Origin: Paragyromitra xinjiangensis
Lineage: Eukaryota > Ascomycota > Pezizomycetes > Pezizales > Discinaceae
Reading direction: 5' to 3'
DNA length: 64,000 bases
Assembly: GCA_038503065.1 (NCBI GenBank)
Contig: JBCAMK010000012.1
Span: 682,001 to 746,000, forward strand
The position numbers were made by a program, and so were the translations under genes. Positions 23,529-36,773 of the stretch are shown piece after piece. How positions within the stretch are numbered: the stretch's first letter is position 1; every line of letters starts with the position of its first letter. The notes beneath the pieces were generated by a model, which had not been told where the DNA came from, did no database searches, and was given only the letters and a program-made list of their open reading frames with translations.

Positions 23529-25986
23529 TCATAACTTGTTTTCCTCTGCGTCTCCAGGCGCGGCACTTGTGTACTCGACATGCTCGGCATCAGCCATCTC
23601 TTGGTCCATGTCTTTATCCTTACCCTTAAAGTCCAGATGAAATGCCCTAGCAACCGGGGAAACATGTCCAATCTCGACCATTTCCGCTTGGTGAGAAGGT
23701 GGCAACTGAATAGTAGGTCCAGAAGCATCAGTTCCTTCTCTTATCCTGCTCATTCCTACTCCTTCTATTCCTCCTATTAGATCTACCCCCTCCGTCGTTG
23801 TCATTTCCATCTCGGTGCCGTCGATACTATTCTGGCGGCTTCGCTGCGGAGTGACATTTCCTAGGGTCGCACTGCTTCTTGAGGAGGACATCTTTTTCGG
23901 CGAGAAGTTATTCACGTCCACAGCTTCGTCATCGTCATCGAGCCACTCGTTCTGCCTTTTTCTTCCGGGCGAAGTGGGTTGCAGCTCCGCTTTAAACGCT
24001 GCGTTATCTCTGTCTACGAAGGTCTGCAACGTACTAAATTAGCATACGTAGATAACCACTAGTCTTAACACACCCGATATGCATACTTGAAGCGGCCCTG
24101 GTAATGACACGTCTATACCGCTCTTCGGGTTCAACGCGTTCTCACTAGCATAGACAGCAAAAAGCGACCCGTCCCCCGTCGTTTTCGAAGTCTCCAAAAC
24201 TTCCTCTTTGGTCACTTTCTTGACTTCATAACTCGCAGTCCGAGTATCATCCCATCCAGAGTTTGACGACTTGGGAGGGCCCCATTGGAGACACCACCAT
24301 TGCTCGACGGATGAATTAGTGAAGTTCGAAGAAGTCCCATCGATAGATTCTTCTTGCGTTTCAGAAGACGGAACTAGGATGAATACTGTCGAGGGATCGG
24401 CACAGACACCTCTCAGCGAATATTTTGTCAGAGGGGGCATCTCTGGGCTGGAAGTTTCAGGCGATGTATAGGCAGACTTAAGCTCTTTGAAAGTCTTGCG
24501 GGCCTCCTCTTTTCTTAATGATAGGTCTAACCTAAAGTTAGAAATTTTTATCTTTAAATCTGTTCGTGGAGCTGTATCATACCGTTTAATTTCTCCTCGA
24601 GTTGGGAAAGGATATGTTTTAACATATGACTGATTTCTGAGGCCTCGCTCTGAAGCTCCATAGCTAAATTATTTTGGGACTCCATTGCAGTGTCCTGCTG
24701 AGATTCCGGTGTAGAATTATCCTGGGGCTCCGCAGAAATATCCTCAGGCACATCATCAGTACTCGAGGTGGCTGGCAGTTCTGCAGCCGATAGATACTCA
24801 AGAGTATATTCCAAAAGAAATTTAGGTTCGTAAACGGGTGGGTTTCGTATGCTGCCGATTTTGCTGGACATGAATTTCTTCAGTTTGTCCTCTTTTACTT
24901 CAATGTCATCAATGAGATAACGTTTCTCTTGTATCTGCTTCTTGATTACGTGGACAGGCTCTGTCCAGGCTTCTGTGTATCTGTCCGGGTAAAAGGTTGT
25001 CGGAATATCCAGTTTACATCCTTTCCTTGGAGTGTCACTAATCTCTGGTATGATCCTAATGCAGACAACGTCTGCAAACTCCACGAAAACCTCTGACCCG
25101 TCCTCACAAAGCCCGGTAACTTTATCGAGTGCATCGTAAAATGTGTCTTCGTCATCTAGAGGTGCCGTGAGGTCGAGAACCTGAAAATCCACGTATTTCT
25201 CCTCTACCTTCACGCCTAACTTCAATTGATCCTCTCGAACACGCTGGGTAGCATGCGAGGCAAAGGGTTTTGTATATTTCTCAGCCTCGCTTTCTTCTGG
25301 GACCGCTCGGGCGACGGCTTTCGTCCATCCTGTGAAAAAGGACGTGATAGTTGCTGCACCTAATGGTCAGGAGCTGGGCAAGTTGATTAATTCGAGAACA
25401 TTGGATTTAGGGTTTTACCACTTTGCCCATTATCGCCTTGTATGCCTTGCATACCGGTCAGACTATCGACGCTTCCATAGGCTCTGGTTGTTTGGTCCAA
25501 GAAAGCCATCAAACGCTGAACCTCCACGAATTCTTCAGGAATCTGCGATGCTTCATTGTCAACATTGATAATCCTCAACATTCGGATGTTTTGCCCATTC
25601 CACCATTGATCATCGTGCCCATAATCCGAATGAAACCAATCTCTAACTAAAAGCGACTCTCTAGCAATTGGTACCGAGTGCAGGATTGCGAGAGCAGCTG
25701 AAAGATTACTCCCAGAGCTAGAGGGTTTGAGGAATGCAGGCTCTCCTGGAAGACGCTTCCTATCTGCGGGGGAAGGCTCGAGGAATATTTCAACAGTCTG
25801 TGTTGTTGTTAGAGCCCATTGGCTCGGATCATACTCTCGACCTGCTGGTGCGTCACGGAAATTTGAGTTCGTTGGCGAAGTATGAGTGCCTGTTATTCCT
25901 GTTTCCTGCTGGCTATAACCAGACTGGCTTCCTGAAGAATCCTGCATCGAGGCTGCCAAAGCCCGAGCAAGTTCGGGATCTACCAT
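23529..25986 (-). CDS. UIM-containing fungal protein, possibly ubiquitin-pathway adaptor
   Basis: Four exons (25986-25419, 25359-24583, 24526-24087, 24023-23529) give 759 residues. The N-terminus DPELARALAASMQDSS (3-18) fits the ubiquitin-interacting motif (acidic start, then A..S pattern). Next comes a USP-like but catalytically unrecognisable region: LRIINVDNEASQIPEEFVEVQRLMAFLDQTTRAYGSVDSLT, then FTGWTKAVARAVPEE and a segment with many acidic residues and a predicted coiled coil (SEISHMLKHILSQLEEKLNG). Toward the end it has WWCLQWGP and PLQTFVDRDNAAFKAEL, then a disordered Ser/Asp tail with a KRQ basic patch. I recall this layout from uncharacterised ascomycete UIM proteins; a tie to a deubiquitinase complex is inference. 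No Cys/His protease box was seen. Confidence 0.75.
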
Positions 25987-28900
25987 TTTTAAAGATAAGC
26001 ATCTTCCTAGATAACTCTAGATGAGGGGAAAGCACCATTTTCATCTACTGTTAAATCAATCCGGTTCGAGATTCTTGACGGCGGCCGGGATTTAGGCTCA
26101 AAAACGCCAGGGCCCAGGACGTCTGCCGACTGTATTTGGAACTCTAGAAGGAACCGAAAGGGCCGTTAAAATTCCCATTCTCAAATACGACGGTTCCCTC
26201 GACCAACACGTCGAATGATGTACGTACGAGAGTAATTGTTATCATGGCCAGGCGGTAAGGAGGGGCCTTCTCTAGGGGCATCCCAGACATCTTCGCTCCA
26301 TTTGGCATCATTCCTGGCCTGATTTCCCATCAGTTCCGAGCATTCTCTTGACTGCAAAAAAACGGGGGGCGAAATTCGAATCACCTTCTCCAGATCTCCA
26401 TTCCAAAAATACTCAGCCGCCCTTGCGAGGTTGCCATTACAGGCCTGTAATATCGAGTTAATTTGATTAGAGCTATCGAACCGAAAATGAGGTTTGCGAG
26501 AAATGACGTTGACTATGGGACTGGGTCAACCTTCAAACAGGCCACAGCGTCAGAACGCATGATGCCCAACTGCCCCAACTCCTGGATCGATGCCTCATCA
26601 ACGCCGATTTCCTTCATTTTCAACAATGAGCGAAGCTTAGAGAGTGACTTGTGAGTTTAAAAAGACGGAACAGGGCGAGGTCGTCTGTCGTGGTGTTCGT
26701 TTACAACCTCTGCGATGCTTAAAATGCCAAGAAACGGGGGGCTTATGCACGGTTTGGCTTATCGATCCCCCACCTGTCTGTGACACAACATGTCACTGGA
26801 TTGCTGCTAAGTCACCCTTTTTGTATGTTAGAGGCTCAATATCTCACTTCCACCAGGGATCCAAGGATTCCTGGACTGCGGTCAGCCTATCAATTATATA
26901 GTCCTTGATTTGCTATTCAAAAGCCTCACGGTCTAAAAGTTCACAGGACAGCCATGTCGCCAAAATGTCGGGTTACAATCCTGCAATCCATCAACCAAAA
27001 AAATCGAACAAGAGAGTCGACAGTCAAACGTGAAAAAAGCGCAAGCACGCCACGGGAATATATTGGTGCTTATAAGTGTCGATAGAGTATCTTTGTAAAT
27101 CATCCCTTTCAAAGGCTATGAAATACACCTTCCTAAATCACGCAACTAACTCAACACTCGATTCCTAAATGCCCAAAAGAAGCAACTACTCAAAGTACTC
27201 TTAAGCCATCCGATTGGGCTTCAAAGCCACCTCTTATGGCATCTTTCACTGATTATTGCTGACCCGAGCCGCCCGTAATTCTAAAACCAGCAGCACCAAA
27301 TACCGAAAGTGCAGCTAACGCATTTGTTCCATCGAGATAAGTGTACTCGTAGATACATGTATCAACGGCAGTAGACCACCTACTAACATACCGACGCGAA
27401 GCCCCCCAGACCCCGAGAGAGGCAACCTTATACTCTAGCTATCAGGAGTATCATAAATGCCGATCAAGCCACTATATCAACAGCATGAGCCCACCAAATA
27501 ACCTTGTTAAGCCACTCAGCGACACCTTGGATACAAAGAGTATTGATCTTTTCAACGCTCAAAATCCAACGGGGATGCAAAATCTGCTTGAACCAGACTT
27601 AATTTCTTAGCGTTTGTATGAGCCGTGGTCAATCATAATATCGCTGCTTATGTATTAGTGCCAGAGTTGGCAACAGTAGCCTAGTCAAACCAGTTGTTCG
27701 TACCTCGCCTTACACCTAAATCTTTGCAAGAGCTCTCAACTATCTGCACCTTATTCGCGAGTGGCTCAATGCTCACCCACATCCTGGGACACATCATGCC
27801 CTAAGATTAATTACAGTACCTAGCTAACCTACAACCTCATGACCATGAATGAAAACTTAGGATTAAAGTTTACTCCTCTGATGAAACGGTCGGCCGCGAC
27901 AGACCGTGATTGGGGGACTGCAGAAAGGGTAAGCTTGAGAAGAGCAAACCCCCACATCTCAACCAACAACTATTAGCCAAAGATCCTACCGACGGAAAGA
28001 AATGGTACGTAGAGAAACCGTAGAGAGCGAGGAGCTTAGAAGAATAAATAAAGTCTTCTGCTGGTTAAACTATATACAAAGCACTGGGGCGCTGAAATCA
28101 TAACCCATATTTCCTCCCGTCAAAATAATGGAGAACCGAGCTCTGGTGACTACCAATCACATTTTACGGCACGGAGAGGTCCAGCTACACAAGATCAACT
28201 ATACAAAGACTATGAGTTCTTCGAATACATGATCATGCGTACTTTTAGAGTTTTACCATAGAGAGCTTGAGGAAAACGGTAACCCTTGAAAGCATTGTCT
28301 CACCGCCCAGAGAACCAGCATTGGAAAGCCGTATCCCGTCCCTCCAAGAGACCATGATCCATGGCACACCAACAATGTCGCTTTCCATAGTTAGAAATTT
28401 TCATAGGCAGTACCTTAAACATTGCTCTATGCAACCCCTCCAATACTCCAAATTAAGTACCTAAAAATGAGGCTGAGGAAAAAGGCCAAGTTTTCACTCA
28501 ACCAATCACCCGCATGAAGCTGCAAGCCGTAGGTTTGTGATTCCTTATGCAGATTTCGCTTAAGGGATAAACCTATTTCAAGTGTGCCCATGCCAATCAC
28601 TGCGCTTATGGGACACTCGACTTTGTAGGATTTGTCGCACAGGAGCCGCGAGCCGAACTGGTTCCTGGGTGCGCCGGGCCTCGTCGAAGATGAAACATTC
28701 AACGGCTGTTGTGGTACCGATCTCGCCTAAGATTTTAAGCATGGATGCTTCCCGTGAGGGTTGTCCGGTCTTCGTGGGGGAAAGGGGCACTCTTAGAATT
28801 CTGCAGGGGGCAAAAGTGCGACGTAATATCAGATATCCAGAAACCATAGCGAATGTTTCTATCTCACAGCGCCCATATTCAACCTAAAGGTTAGTAAGAA

Positions 28901-31900
28901 GCTACATGTAATTGTTTTCCAGCCGTAGCGCTGAGGACTCTAAGCCACGAATCTAGAATCCTATTGGGAGCCTGAATTAAATTTCAAAAGCGCCCGCTGT
29001 TCCTAAGCCGAGCTTCCAATGCCTGTCAATAAGAGTGAGTTTTTTGTGGGTATCTGCAGAGCCAATGCAGATATCTATCTGCGGTTTCGTTTCGTGATTT
29101 CATCCCGAGGCACGTGGTCGTCTATTGGCCCAACCCCGGCCCTTCGGCTGGATCTGGATCGTCGATCCGCCAAAAGAACTGAGAGAGGATGTTTAAGCGC
29201 TGGGCGAATGACAACAGTCGCCAATGGGTTATATAATTAGCCAGTAGGATTGTGCGACGATCACTGATCAAGCGGTAACTGATAAAGGTGGGGTGAATTA
29301 CACACCTATAGTTCTCCACAAAATCATATATATAGTGGTTGGAGCGATGTATATGTGTAGTGATAGATCTTACGGCACAGTTTCTGCCGTGCGAATGGTA
29401 TTCGCGGCACCATTCCCTGGTAAAACCCCTTTCCTTGCTTTTTAATCATTACCCTAGAATCTTGCATTTCATCATGACCAAGGTCACAGTCAACGCTCGG
29501 CCGTTCACCGGGGTGTTTCTGAAATCGCCACGGTTCGTTGATGAGGGGCTGATAGAGCGGTGGGTAGATATCACCCGAATAGGGCCCGAGACCGGCTCAT
29601 ACCGTGATCGAAGGTTAAGATAGGAAGGCTGGTTACGTTTTTGAAACTCAACGTCAAAATCCCCGCAGCCGTTTGACGTTAGCTGTGGTGGTGATGGTGG
29701 TGGCGTGCTTTTTGAACGTTAAGACCTTCGAAAATTGATCCGATGTCGGGGGATTTCCCGGATTCTCTATAGCTGTATAATAAGTTCAAAGTGATCATCT
29801 CCCCACGTATGTTGTGCGTCCGTAGGCATTTTATTGCAGGACAGAGATACCTGGGTAAGCTGATGGGGCTTTTTGGGGGGGAGGGATAGACTTTCCGGAT
29901 AAGTATGTCCTTTTATCTATCAGAAAAGCATGCTGAACATCGATACTATCTCCACGTGCTGATCTGAGAAATCAAGTTTCAATCGGTTGGTGGAAAAACA
30001 ACCTCCCCCTCTTTCTCATAGGCGGTTGTTCTAGGCCATAGAAAAAAATGAATGCCCCATCTCACACGGTCAAGTAAGTGAGGAGATGATGATGAGGATG
30101 ATAAAGATTGTGACGAGGAGGATGAGGGCTGAGAGGGAAGAGACTGAACGGGAATAAGTCTCAGAAGCTGGAGATTCCTGATGAAACAGTTAGCGAGGCA
30201 ACCAAGCTGACTTTCGAGATTGTAGCGATAATCTCAGTGCACGGTCCTAACTTTCCCAGGGCTTCTCACAAGGCAGCCAGTTAGTCACGCGGGGGTTCAT
30301 ATGGCCTTATCTATACGTATTCAAACCCCTTCTGCAGTTCAACAGAGAGCAGAATGCGTCCGTGAGTAGCTCTGGACTTGAAGAGGTTTAACCGCCTTCT
30401 CTCGCAGTCCTTGCGTCCTTGATTGATCTTCAGGAAGGGTCGATCTCGTATCGCAGCCGCCCGCCGGAAGCTGTTGGAAGGTGCGGGGAAACACTCTTCC
30501 CCGAGATCGCCTGACATTCCTGTCTACGAACCGGCCCGTTGAATATATTCCGACCCCGGCTCACTTCCACGGCCGATGTCTGAGAAGCATAAGCGCGAAT
30601 TTAATCGATTCGACAGGTTTTCTTCTGTCACACGTGGCCAAGAAGTTAGGTTTCATTCACCGGGAGATTTCACGGTATACAAGACACCTGTATGTAGCTC
30701 TACGGCGTCAGTCTCTAGTGTTCAATAGATACAAATATGTCCTCGCTTAGCACTGTTTGCTAGGGGTGTTGTTTTGGGTCCGGTCGACGCAGCTGGTCGA
30801 CGGCAGGCGGGAGGTAACAATGCGAGTGATACCTTATGATCGTGTGCAGGGCCGGGGGATGACACCTGTAGAGACCCGATTCCCATGTGGATCGACCATC
30901 CCTCCATCGGGAAAAGAAAAGAAAAAAAAGTGATAGGAGGTTGGATGGTCGGATATAAGGAATATGAGATATCTTTCACGATACCTAACTTATCTGGTTA
31001 TTCACTGCACGCCAGACTCGGCCTCTTTGCTTATCCTGCTGGTCTTATTGACAAAATGACTTATCCCCGCTCGCCTTCTAGCCACAGACGCCATCGGAAA
31101 TAGCTCTGTCCCGGTCTAGGCCATCAGGCTAGCCTAATGCGAGAGGCACATGAGCTGCATCCAGTCGACGGCAGATGGAGGGGGTGCGAGGGAAAAAAAT
31201 AAAAATAAAAATAATAAAATAATAAAAAATGATTTGCAATCGATATATCAAAGCCTGATACTGGTACCCCTCCACGAGTGTCTGCCTTCCTACGCACCTA
31301 GAGGTACATACGTATACATACCTCCTGAATCACAAATTTGACACACAACCCGCGCCTATAAAAAAAGCCCCCGAGATCTCTTCGCCTAGAGCCTTGGTCC
31401 GTCTCAGTGTTACCAAGTTCCCTATCGATAGCTTTTGATCCAGAGATCATCCAAAGGAGGACAATACTTTGAGATATGCACATTTTAGCAACTAGCCCTG
31501 GCGGAGGATGATCCGAGAAAAAGAGCGAAGATCAGGAATAATGCACATGGATGATCGGAGATGGGAAGAGCGGGTGGGCAGTTTCGATTTCTCGGCAAGT
31601 TTAGCAACTTCTTGCAGGCGCTTATGGGGGAACAAAAAGAGTACACCCGGTACATGAAAATATGCGTGCTTTAGATAAATAATTACTGTAAATACATCCG
31701 CACTAGGTACTTGTGGTGAAATCGGCAGGATTTTTTGCTGCAGAAATTTGGCAGAAACAAGGCTGATTTGCTTTTTTTAAATCTTTCATAGGTCTTTTTT
31801 TGGAATTGACCGAATCTGGATAATCTATCTGGGGGGGGGATCGCGATGGGCGCTGTGCTGCGGGAGGGCGAGGGTTGGGTATTTCTGAGCACTGGCTCTC

Positions 31901-32459
31901 TACGACATTTGCTCACCTGACCCACCCCCCTGAGCAGTGAAAAGGTTACCGAGTCCAGCCACCACCCCACCAACCACGTCGCGGCAGAGCGCGAGAGTGA
32001 GCGAGAAGTAAAAGAGAGAGATCAGAACGTACAAGGGCTTGTACTTGATTGACCGCGATTGACCCCCCGTTTTTAACAATTTAACCTCCGTCCGACCCAG
32101 CATCCCCGGGCGATCCTGCCACCTTTTTTTTTTTTCTCTTTCCATCTGCTTATTTTTTTATCGAGCCTCTATCGCAGCCTCTATCACCGCTGCTATCGAC
32201 TCGCTCGCTTTGTTGATAGATCGTGGTTGGGGTTGTTCTAAGCCAGGCTGAACCAGACGCCAGAGTCCGGACGTAACCCGACTCGACCCCGATCGAGACA
32301 AAGGAAGGAAATTCCGAAGAGTCGTCATACCACCTCACCTAGCCCTGCCTCGTTTTTATTATTTTATTTTATTATTTCCTATTTATTTTCTTATGGTGAA
32401 GTCTTTCATCGCACGGTCCGCCACCATCACGTTTCTCACCGCGACATCACCAGGTTGCC

Positions 32460-33576
32460 AGCAAGATTGCGCGAACGCGAGTGAGAGATCGAGGAAGACC
32501 TGAGAGCGCGAAGAAGCAAGCAGATAGTGTGTGGCACAGAGAGCGAAGGGAAGAAGGCGGGTACGGAGGCGTGTGAGCGCGAGTGAGAGCGTGAGCGACA
32601 GGGAGTGTGAGTTCGTGTTCTGGACAGGGAAACGCGAGCCAGCGTGCGAGAAAAGAGCAATAGACTCTGACGGACAAGAAAGTGAGATTGAAGAGGTGAA
32701 GGTAAGTCTGAACACACTGCCCGTATTTCAATCATCGCATACCCACACGTATTCATTCCTTCACCCGGCCATCGTCCGTTTCACTGGTTCTCTCGCTGTC
32801 TGCTGCCCGTTCATGTATCTGCCCTCCCCGTCCATCCGCTTTCCCATCATCTATTCTGCTTCCGCACTCACATAATTCCACATCGACCGCCGCCAGCATC
32901 ATCATCGTCTCTCCTCCTCCCCTGCCTCCTTCCCGCGCGCCCATATATATATTTTCCACATTCACCCGCTCCCAAAACAGCAACGTTTGTTCCCGTCGAA
33001 GACAACAAACCTCCTTCTCTTCCTCTCCTCTTTCCCCCGTTCTTTTTTTTTTTTTACTTTTTGTTTTATTACCCTTTATTCTCCCCCCCCCCACACCCTT
33101 ACAGCCAACCCATAACCCTCTACCACACTTTCCCTTTCCCTCCCCCCTCCGTCTCGGACAAACCATTACACGCACCCACAACCCCACTGCAAGGTCGCGG
33201 GGCAGACCTTTCTGCCCAGACGTTCCCGTGACTCTCTCTGCTACTTGTCTCTACTACCAGCCCTATCACGTGTTGACATTTATCTCGTCTAAAGCTTTCT
33301 CTTCCTGTCTTTCTGAATAAAACCGCCACGCCCCATCTCTCCTCCAGACCCTAACTGCACAACCCCCCCCCCACCCCCGAACCCTCCATCTTCAAACATC
33401 TCCTTCAAAAGTGTCGCCTGGTTAATTTTCTGAGTTTTCTCAAGTTTGGGATCCTTCATAGCTACATATACTTAAATTTCATACATAAATTATCTGCACC
33501 CTGTTTCGGTAGCAGACACGATAACAAGAAATAAAAAAAAAAGAAGGGCGCCAACAACGAACAACGAACACAACGA
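32460..33576 (+). promoter_or_regulatory. Long 5' leader / promoter of the CBF1-type gene
   Basis: A purine-rich block (about 32460-32700) switches to a pyrimidine-rich block (about 32720-33400). At 32701/32702 there is a strong donor sequence AAG|GTAAGT, consistent with a 5' UTR intron; a possible acceptor is GTAGCAG near 33514. An upstream ATG at 32531 opens a 57-codon frame up to that donor. Whether this is transcribed cannot be told from sequence. Confidence 0.4.
33265..33272 (+). promoter_or_regulatory. ATCACGTG Cbf1-type site in the CBF1 leader
   Basis: ATCACGTG fits the Cbf1 consensus RTCACRTG and lies about 305 bp upstream of the start codon of the CBF1-type gene, suggesting autoregulation. 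Inferred from sequence only. Confidence 0.45.
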
Positions 33577-34758
33577 ATGCCGATGGGCGACCAGCACCAC
33601 GATCTCTACCACGACGACCAGGCCGACGGTCGGCAACCGCAACAGTCTTCCCCGGTGTCTCATCTTCAAGACCCAGCCACCGGTGCGTCGGCTTCCACAT
33701 CACCACAACTCTCTAACGCGTCGGCTTCACACAAAAGAAAACGAGACTCGATCGACGATTCGGAGGGACGAGAGGATGGGAGGTCTGTGCGGGAAGGTAG
33801 TGGTAGTGGTCGCAGGTCATCTTTCAAGCAGCCATCTCCTAACCTTTCCAACGCTGGTTCATTCATGCCAGTAAACACCAACTCGAAGGTGAACCAGGCA
33901 GGGAGCCCCTACAGTTTTCAACCGATGAGCAACTCCCAATCTCCCTTGACGACGATGAATGGCTCAACCAATGCAGATGCCGCTAATGCTGCATTGGTCG
34001 CTGCCGGAGCGATGAGCGGGATGCTACCTCAGATGACTGTCCCGCAGCCAACATCCATGGGATTTGCTCCAGTAGATGGGAGTGGAAAGGGTGGAGAGCA
34101 TGGGCAGCTGGACAACACATTTGGTGCACTATCTCCTCCACCAGTAGAAGGGCACACAGAAGGTGTGGGCGGGAATCACAACGTTCCTGGAAATCACAGC
34201 CACCACGGGTCACCCCCAGTTGGGCCATCGGGTAACCCAAATCCAAAACCCCAGGTTGGAACAGAAGAGTGGCATAGGGTACGGAGGGATAATCACAAAG
34301 AAGGTATGTTTATTTTTTATATAAAGAAAAAGAAAAAGAGAACCGAAGGAAACGTTATACCCGAAATATCACTCGCATTCTCGTTCTTCGTGGTATAGGT
34401 TGCTGAAAAGTATTTTGTATTCGAAAATCCAGTCGAACGGCGTCGCCGAGAGACCATCAACGAAGGCATTAACGAACTTGCCAAAATTGTGCCCGGTTGT
34501 GAGAAGAACAAAGGCTCCATCCTGCAACGCGCCGTTCAATATATACAACAATTGAAGGAGAACGAAGCTGCTAACATCGAGAAATGGACTCTCGAGAAGA
34601 TTTTGACGGAACAAGCTATTTCGGAACTGAGCGCAAATAATGAGAAGTTACAAAAAGAATGTGAACGAGCCTGGCGAGAAGCAGAAACATGGAAAAAGAG
34701 TTGCCTGCAAGCCGGCGTAACAAGGGATGGCGGGGCTCAGGCTGGTGGGTCGTCATGA
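33577..34758 (+). CDS. CBF1: bHLH transcription factor, Cbf1/Cpf1 type
   Basis: Exons 33577-34303 and 34433-34758 encode 350 residues. The splice joins EEWHRVRRDNHKE to VERRRRETINEGINELAKIVPG, rebuilding a complete bHLH (about 233-290) with the His..Glu..Arg E-box contact residues (H240, E244, R248). The following helix QRAVQYIQQLKENEAANIEKWTLEKILTEQAISELSANNEKLQ closely follows the Cbf1 dimerisation and leucine-rich region. The N-terminal 230 residues are disordered (Gln, Ser, Gly, Asn, His). Family role: binds CACGTG at methionine-pathway promoters and, in yeasts, at centromeres. In filamentous ascomycetes a centromere role is not assured. ATG choice: first in-frame ATG after an upstream stop at 33532. 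Confidence 0.9.
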
Positions 34759-36773
34759 CATACGGACACATAGGCTTTCTGGGATATTGGAGGAGCAGGG
34801 ATGTCGAGAAACCATATCGTTGGGCGTGGACGGTAGTTCAGAATGACGAGAGATACGATACCCATGATACTCTGAACGACGAAAAAAGGACACGAACTCA
34901 CGATCACACAAACGATTGGCTCGTCCTTCCCCCCCTTCAATGCCATCCTTTCAGGAATAAACTTGCTGGAATGGGTTTTTTTGAATTTATTTATTCCAAC
35001 TTGCCTTTTTATATTTTTTGCGTTTCTTACCTGTTGGAGCATCATTGGTCTTGGCTGGTCAGTTGGGATTAGTTGTGAGGACGGGAGCGAGTACGGTTGA
35101 TAATATCGGATGGGGTTGCTTTTGTTCGTTTAAGATATTTTGCTTGATGCCTCGCTCCATATCATGATTTCTCTTTTTCTGCTTGTGTCTTGATGTGTTG
35201 GGTCTTCGGTTGTTTCATTTTTCTCATTTCATTAATTCATATTCGTTTCTTTAGGGGGTTATTTGCTTGATTACGATTACACAGTATCAGGTGTTTACGC
35301 GGATTAATGAGCAGTCATTCTGCTGACTCCAGTCAGGGATTCCGGGTATTTTGTTTTCCTTTTATGGGAGTTTGGCATTCTCTCTGGCGCGATATTTCTC
35401 GTCGATTCGAGTTTCTCTTCTTACTTTCGTTTCCAGACGATGGCGCAGAGGATTTGTTCATTCTAGTGCTTTTCTGTTTTCCCTTGGGAATACCTTGCTT
35501 GGTCTAGCACTCCTATCGTGCTTATGTTCTTTCAAGGGTCCATTTAATTGGTCCCAGCTACTTCGTGGTACATAAGTTTTTTCTTTCTCTTTGGGCTTTG
35601 TCTCGTACTGGACAAACTACATGGTCTCTCTGCCCTGCCGTTAACCTACTTTCTTTTCTCTACTCTTTCTGGCTTCCTTTTTTCTTTCTCTTTTGTCTCT
35701 GGGTAACGTGAACCTGTAACTGTACGTACGTAGGCTTTTTTCTTTCTTCTTGTTCTTGTTCCATTGGTTTACGTTGTTATTTCTTTTTCGTTGTCTTCGG
35801 GCCCGGTTTCCGCGAATATCATACCTTAAGTTCTTCATCCTCTGATCTAAGATCGTTTTAGATCTGTACATATCATACATGCCCGTATATACGTACACGG
35901 AGATGAGCTGGGCTGGGGCAGCGGCACTTTTTTTCCTTTTTGAAATTTCTGCCCACTCTTCTCAAATTGATCTCGATCTCAACTTGGTGATTCTATGTCC
36001 CGCATCCACCTCCGTTAGACCCCACTTTAGGCGTCCTTAGCCCACAAACGTTAATGCATGACGTGCTTGTGCTTGCATGAGTTGCGTGTTGCTTGTGATT
36101 GTGGGAATATGCGATTGTGGGGGAGCTGCGGGGGTGGGTGGAACAAAGACGGGCCGAGGGAGAAGGAAAGCAAAGTTGGGTTGTCACAACTAAATATATG
36201 CTGCCCAGATGCCGTGGTAGGCACGACACCGAAGACGAGGGGGCAAGAACTCTGATATCGTTGTCGCCATGTAACGCTATAGATAATAGACAAAAATAGT
36301 GTATTTATTCAATTAGAGTACACTTCCACCAGGGAAGCGCTTTTAGTCTGTTCCTTCTTGCAATGGAGTGCTTTGCACACGCGCGTCCTATCCTATGACC
36401 CTGGGTAATGCTATATCTTACAAGATGAATAAAAAAACAAAAAGGACCAATGCCTATAACGAGACTAAAACTAAAATTGGTAAAAATCAAAGCAAGAAAA
36501 AAAAACATGCTAAAAGCCGCCGAAGGAAAAAAAAAGACACCCCCAGTACTCCATGTTGAGCCCCCAGCTTGTTTACTCCAGACTTACTGCCAGCTATCTG
36601 TGACCGCCCAAGTTTATGCATAACCATGCCGCCGCACGCCATTTCCAAATTTTAAAACGGGTTCTTGCATCAGTTCATGATTCATCCTCTCACTCGCTTC
36701 CTTTGCCGGAATGCTCCCTTTCCCTTCCACAGACACATTACATGGTATAATGTACCACCCGCCGTTTCACCGT
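34759..36773. other. Intergenic region, convergent CBF1 / NTA1 ends
   Basis: About 2 kb of T-rich 3' flanking sequence. Several short hydrophobic frames arise from the T-rich composition and carry no motif. No repeat or RNA gene seen. Confidence 0.45.

Larger units (their letters stand above)
25987..33576. other. Large gene-poor interval (UIM gene to CBF1)
   Basis: About 7.6 kb. The open frames are short, overlapping and motif-free. It holds A/T and G homopolymer runs (for example ten G near 31832), a GAT/GAG-rich purine stretch at about 30080-30150, an A/T-rich simple stretch at about 31193-31232, three CACGTG sites (29111, 29953, 30631) and, from about 32.4 kb, the CBF1 leader. No transposon ORF, tRNA or rRNA was recognised. 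It could contain a non-coding RNA or decayed elements that I cannot identify by eye. Confidence 0.4.
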
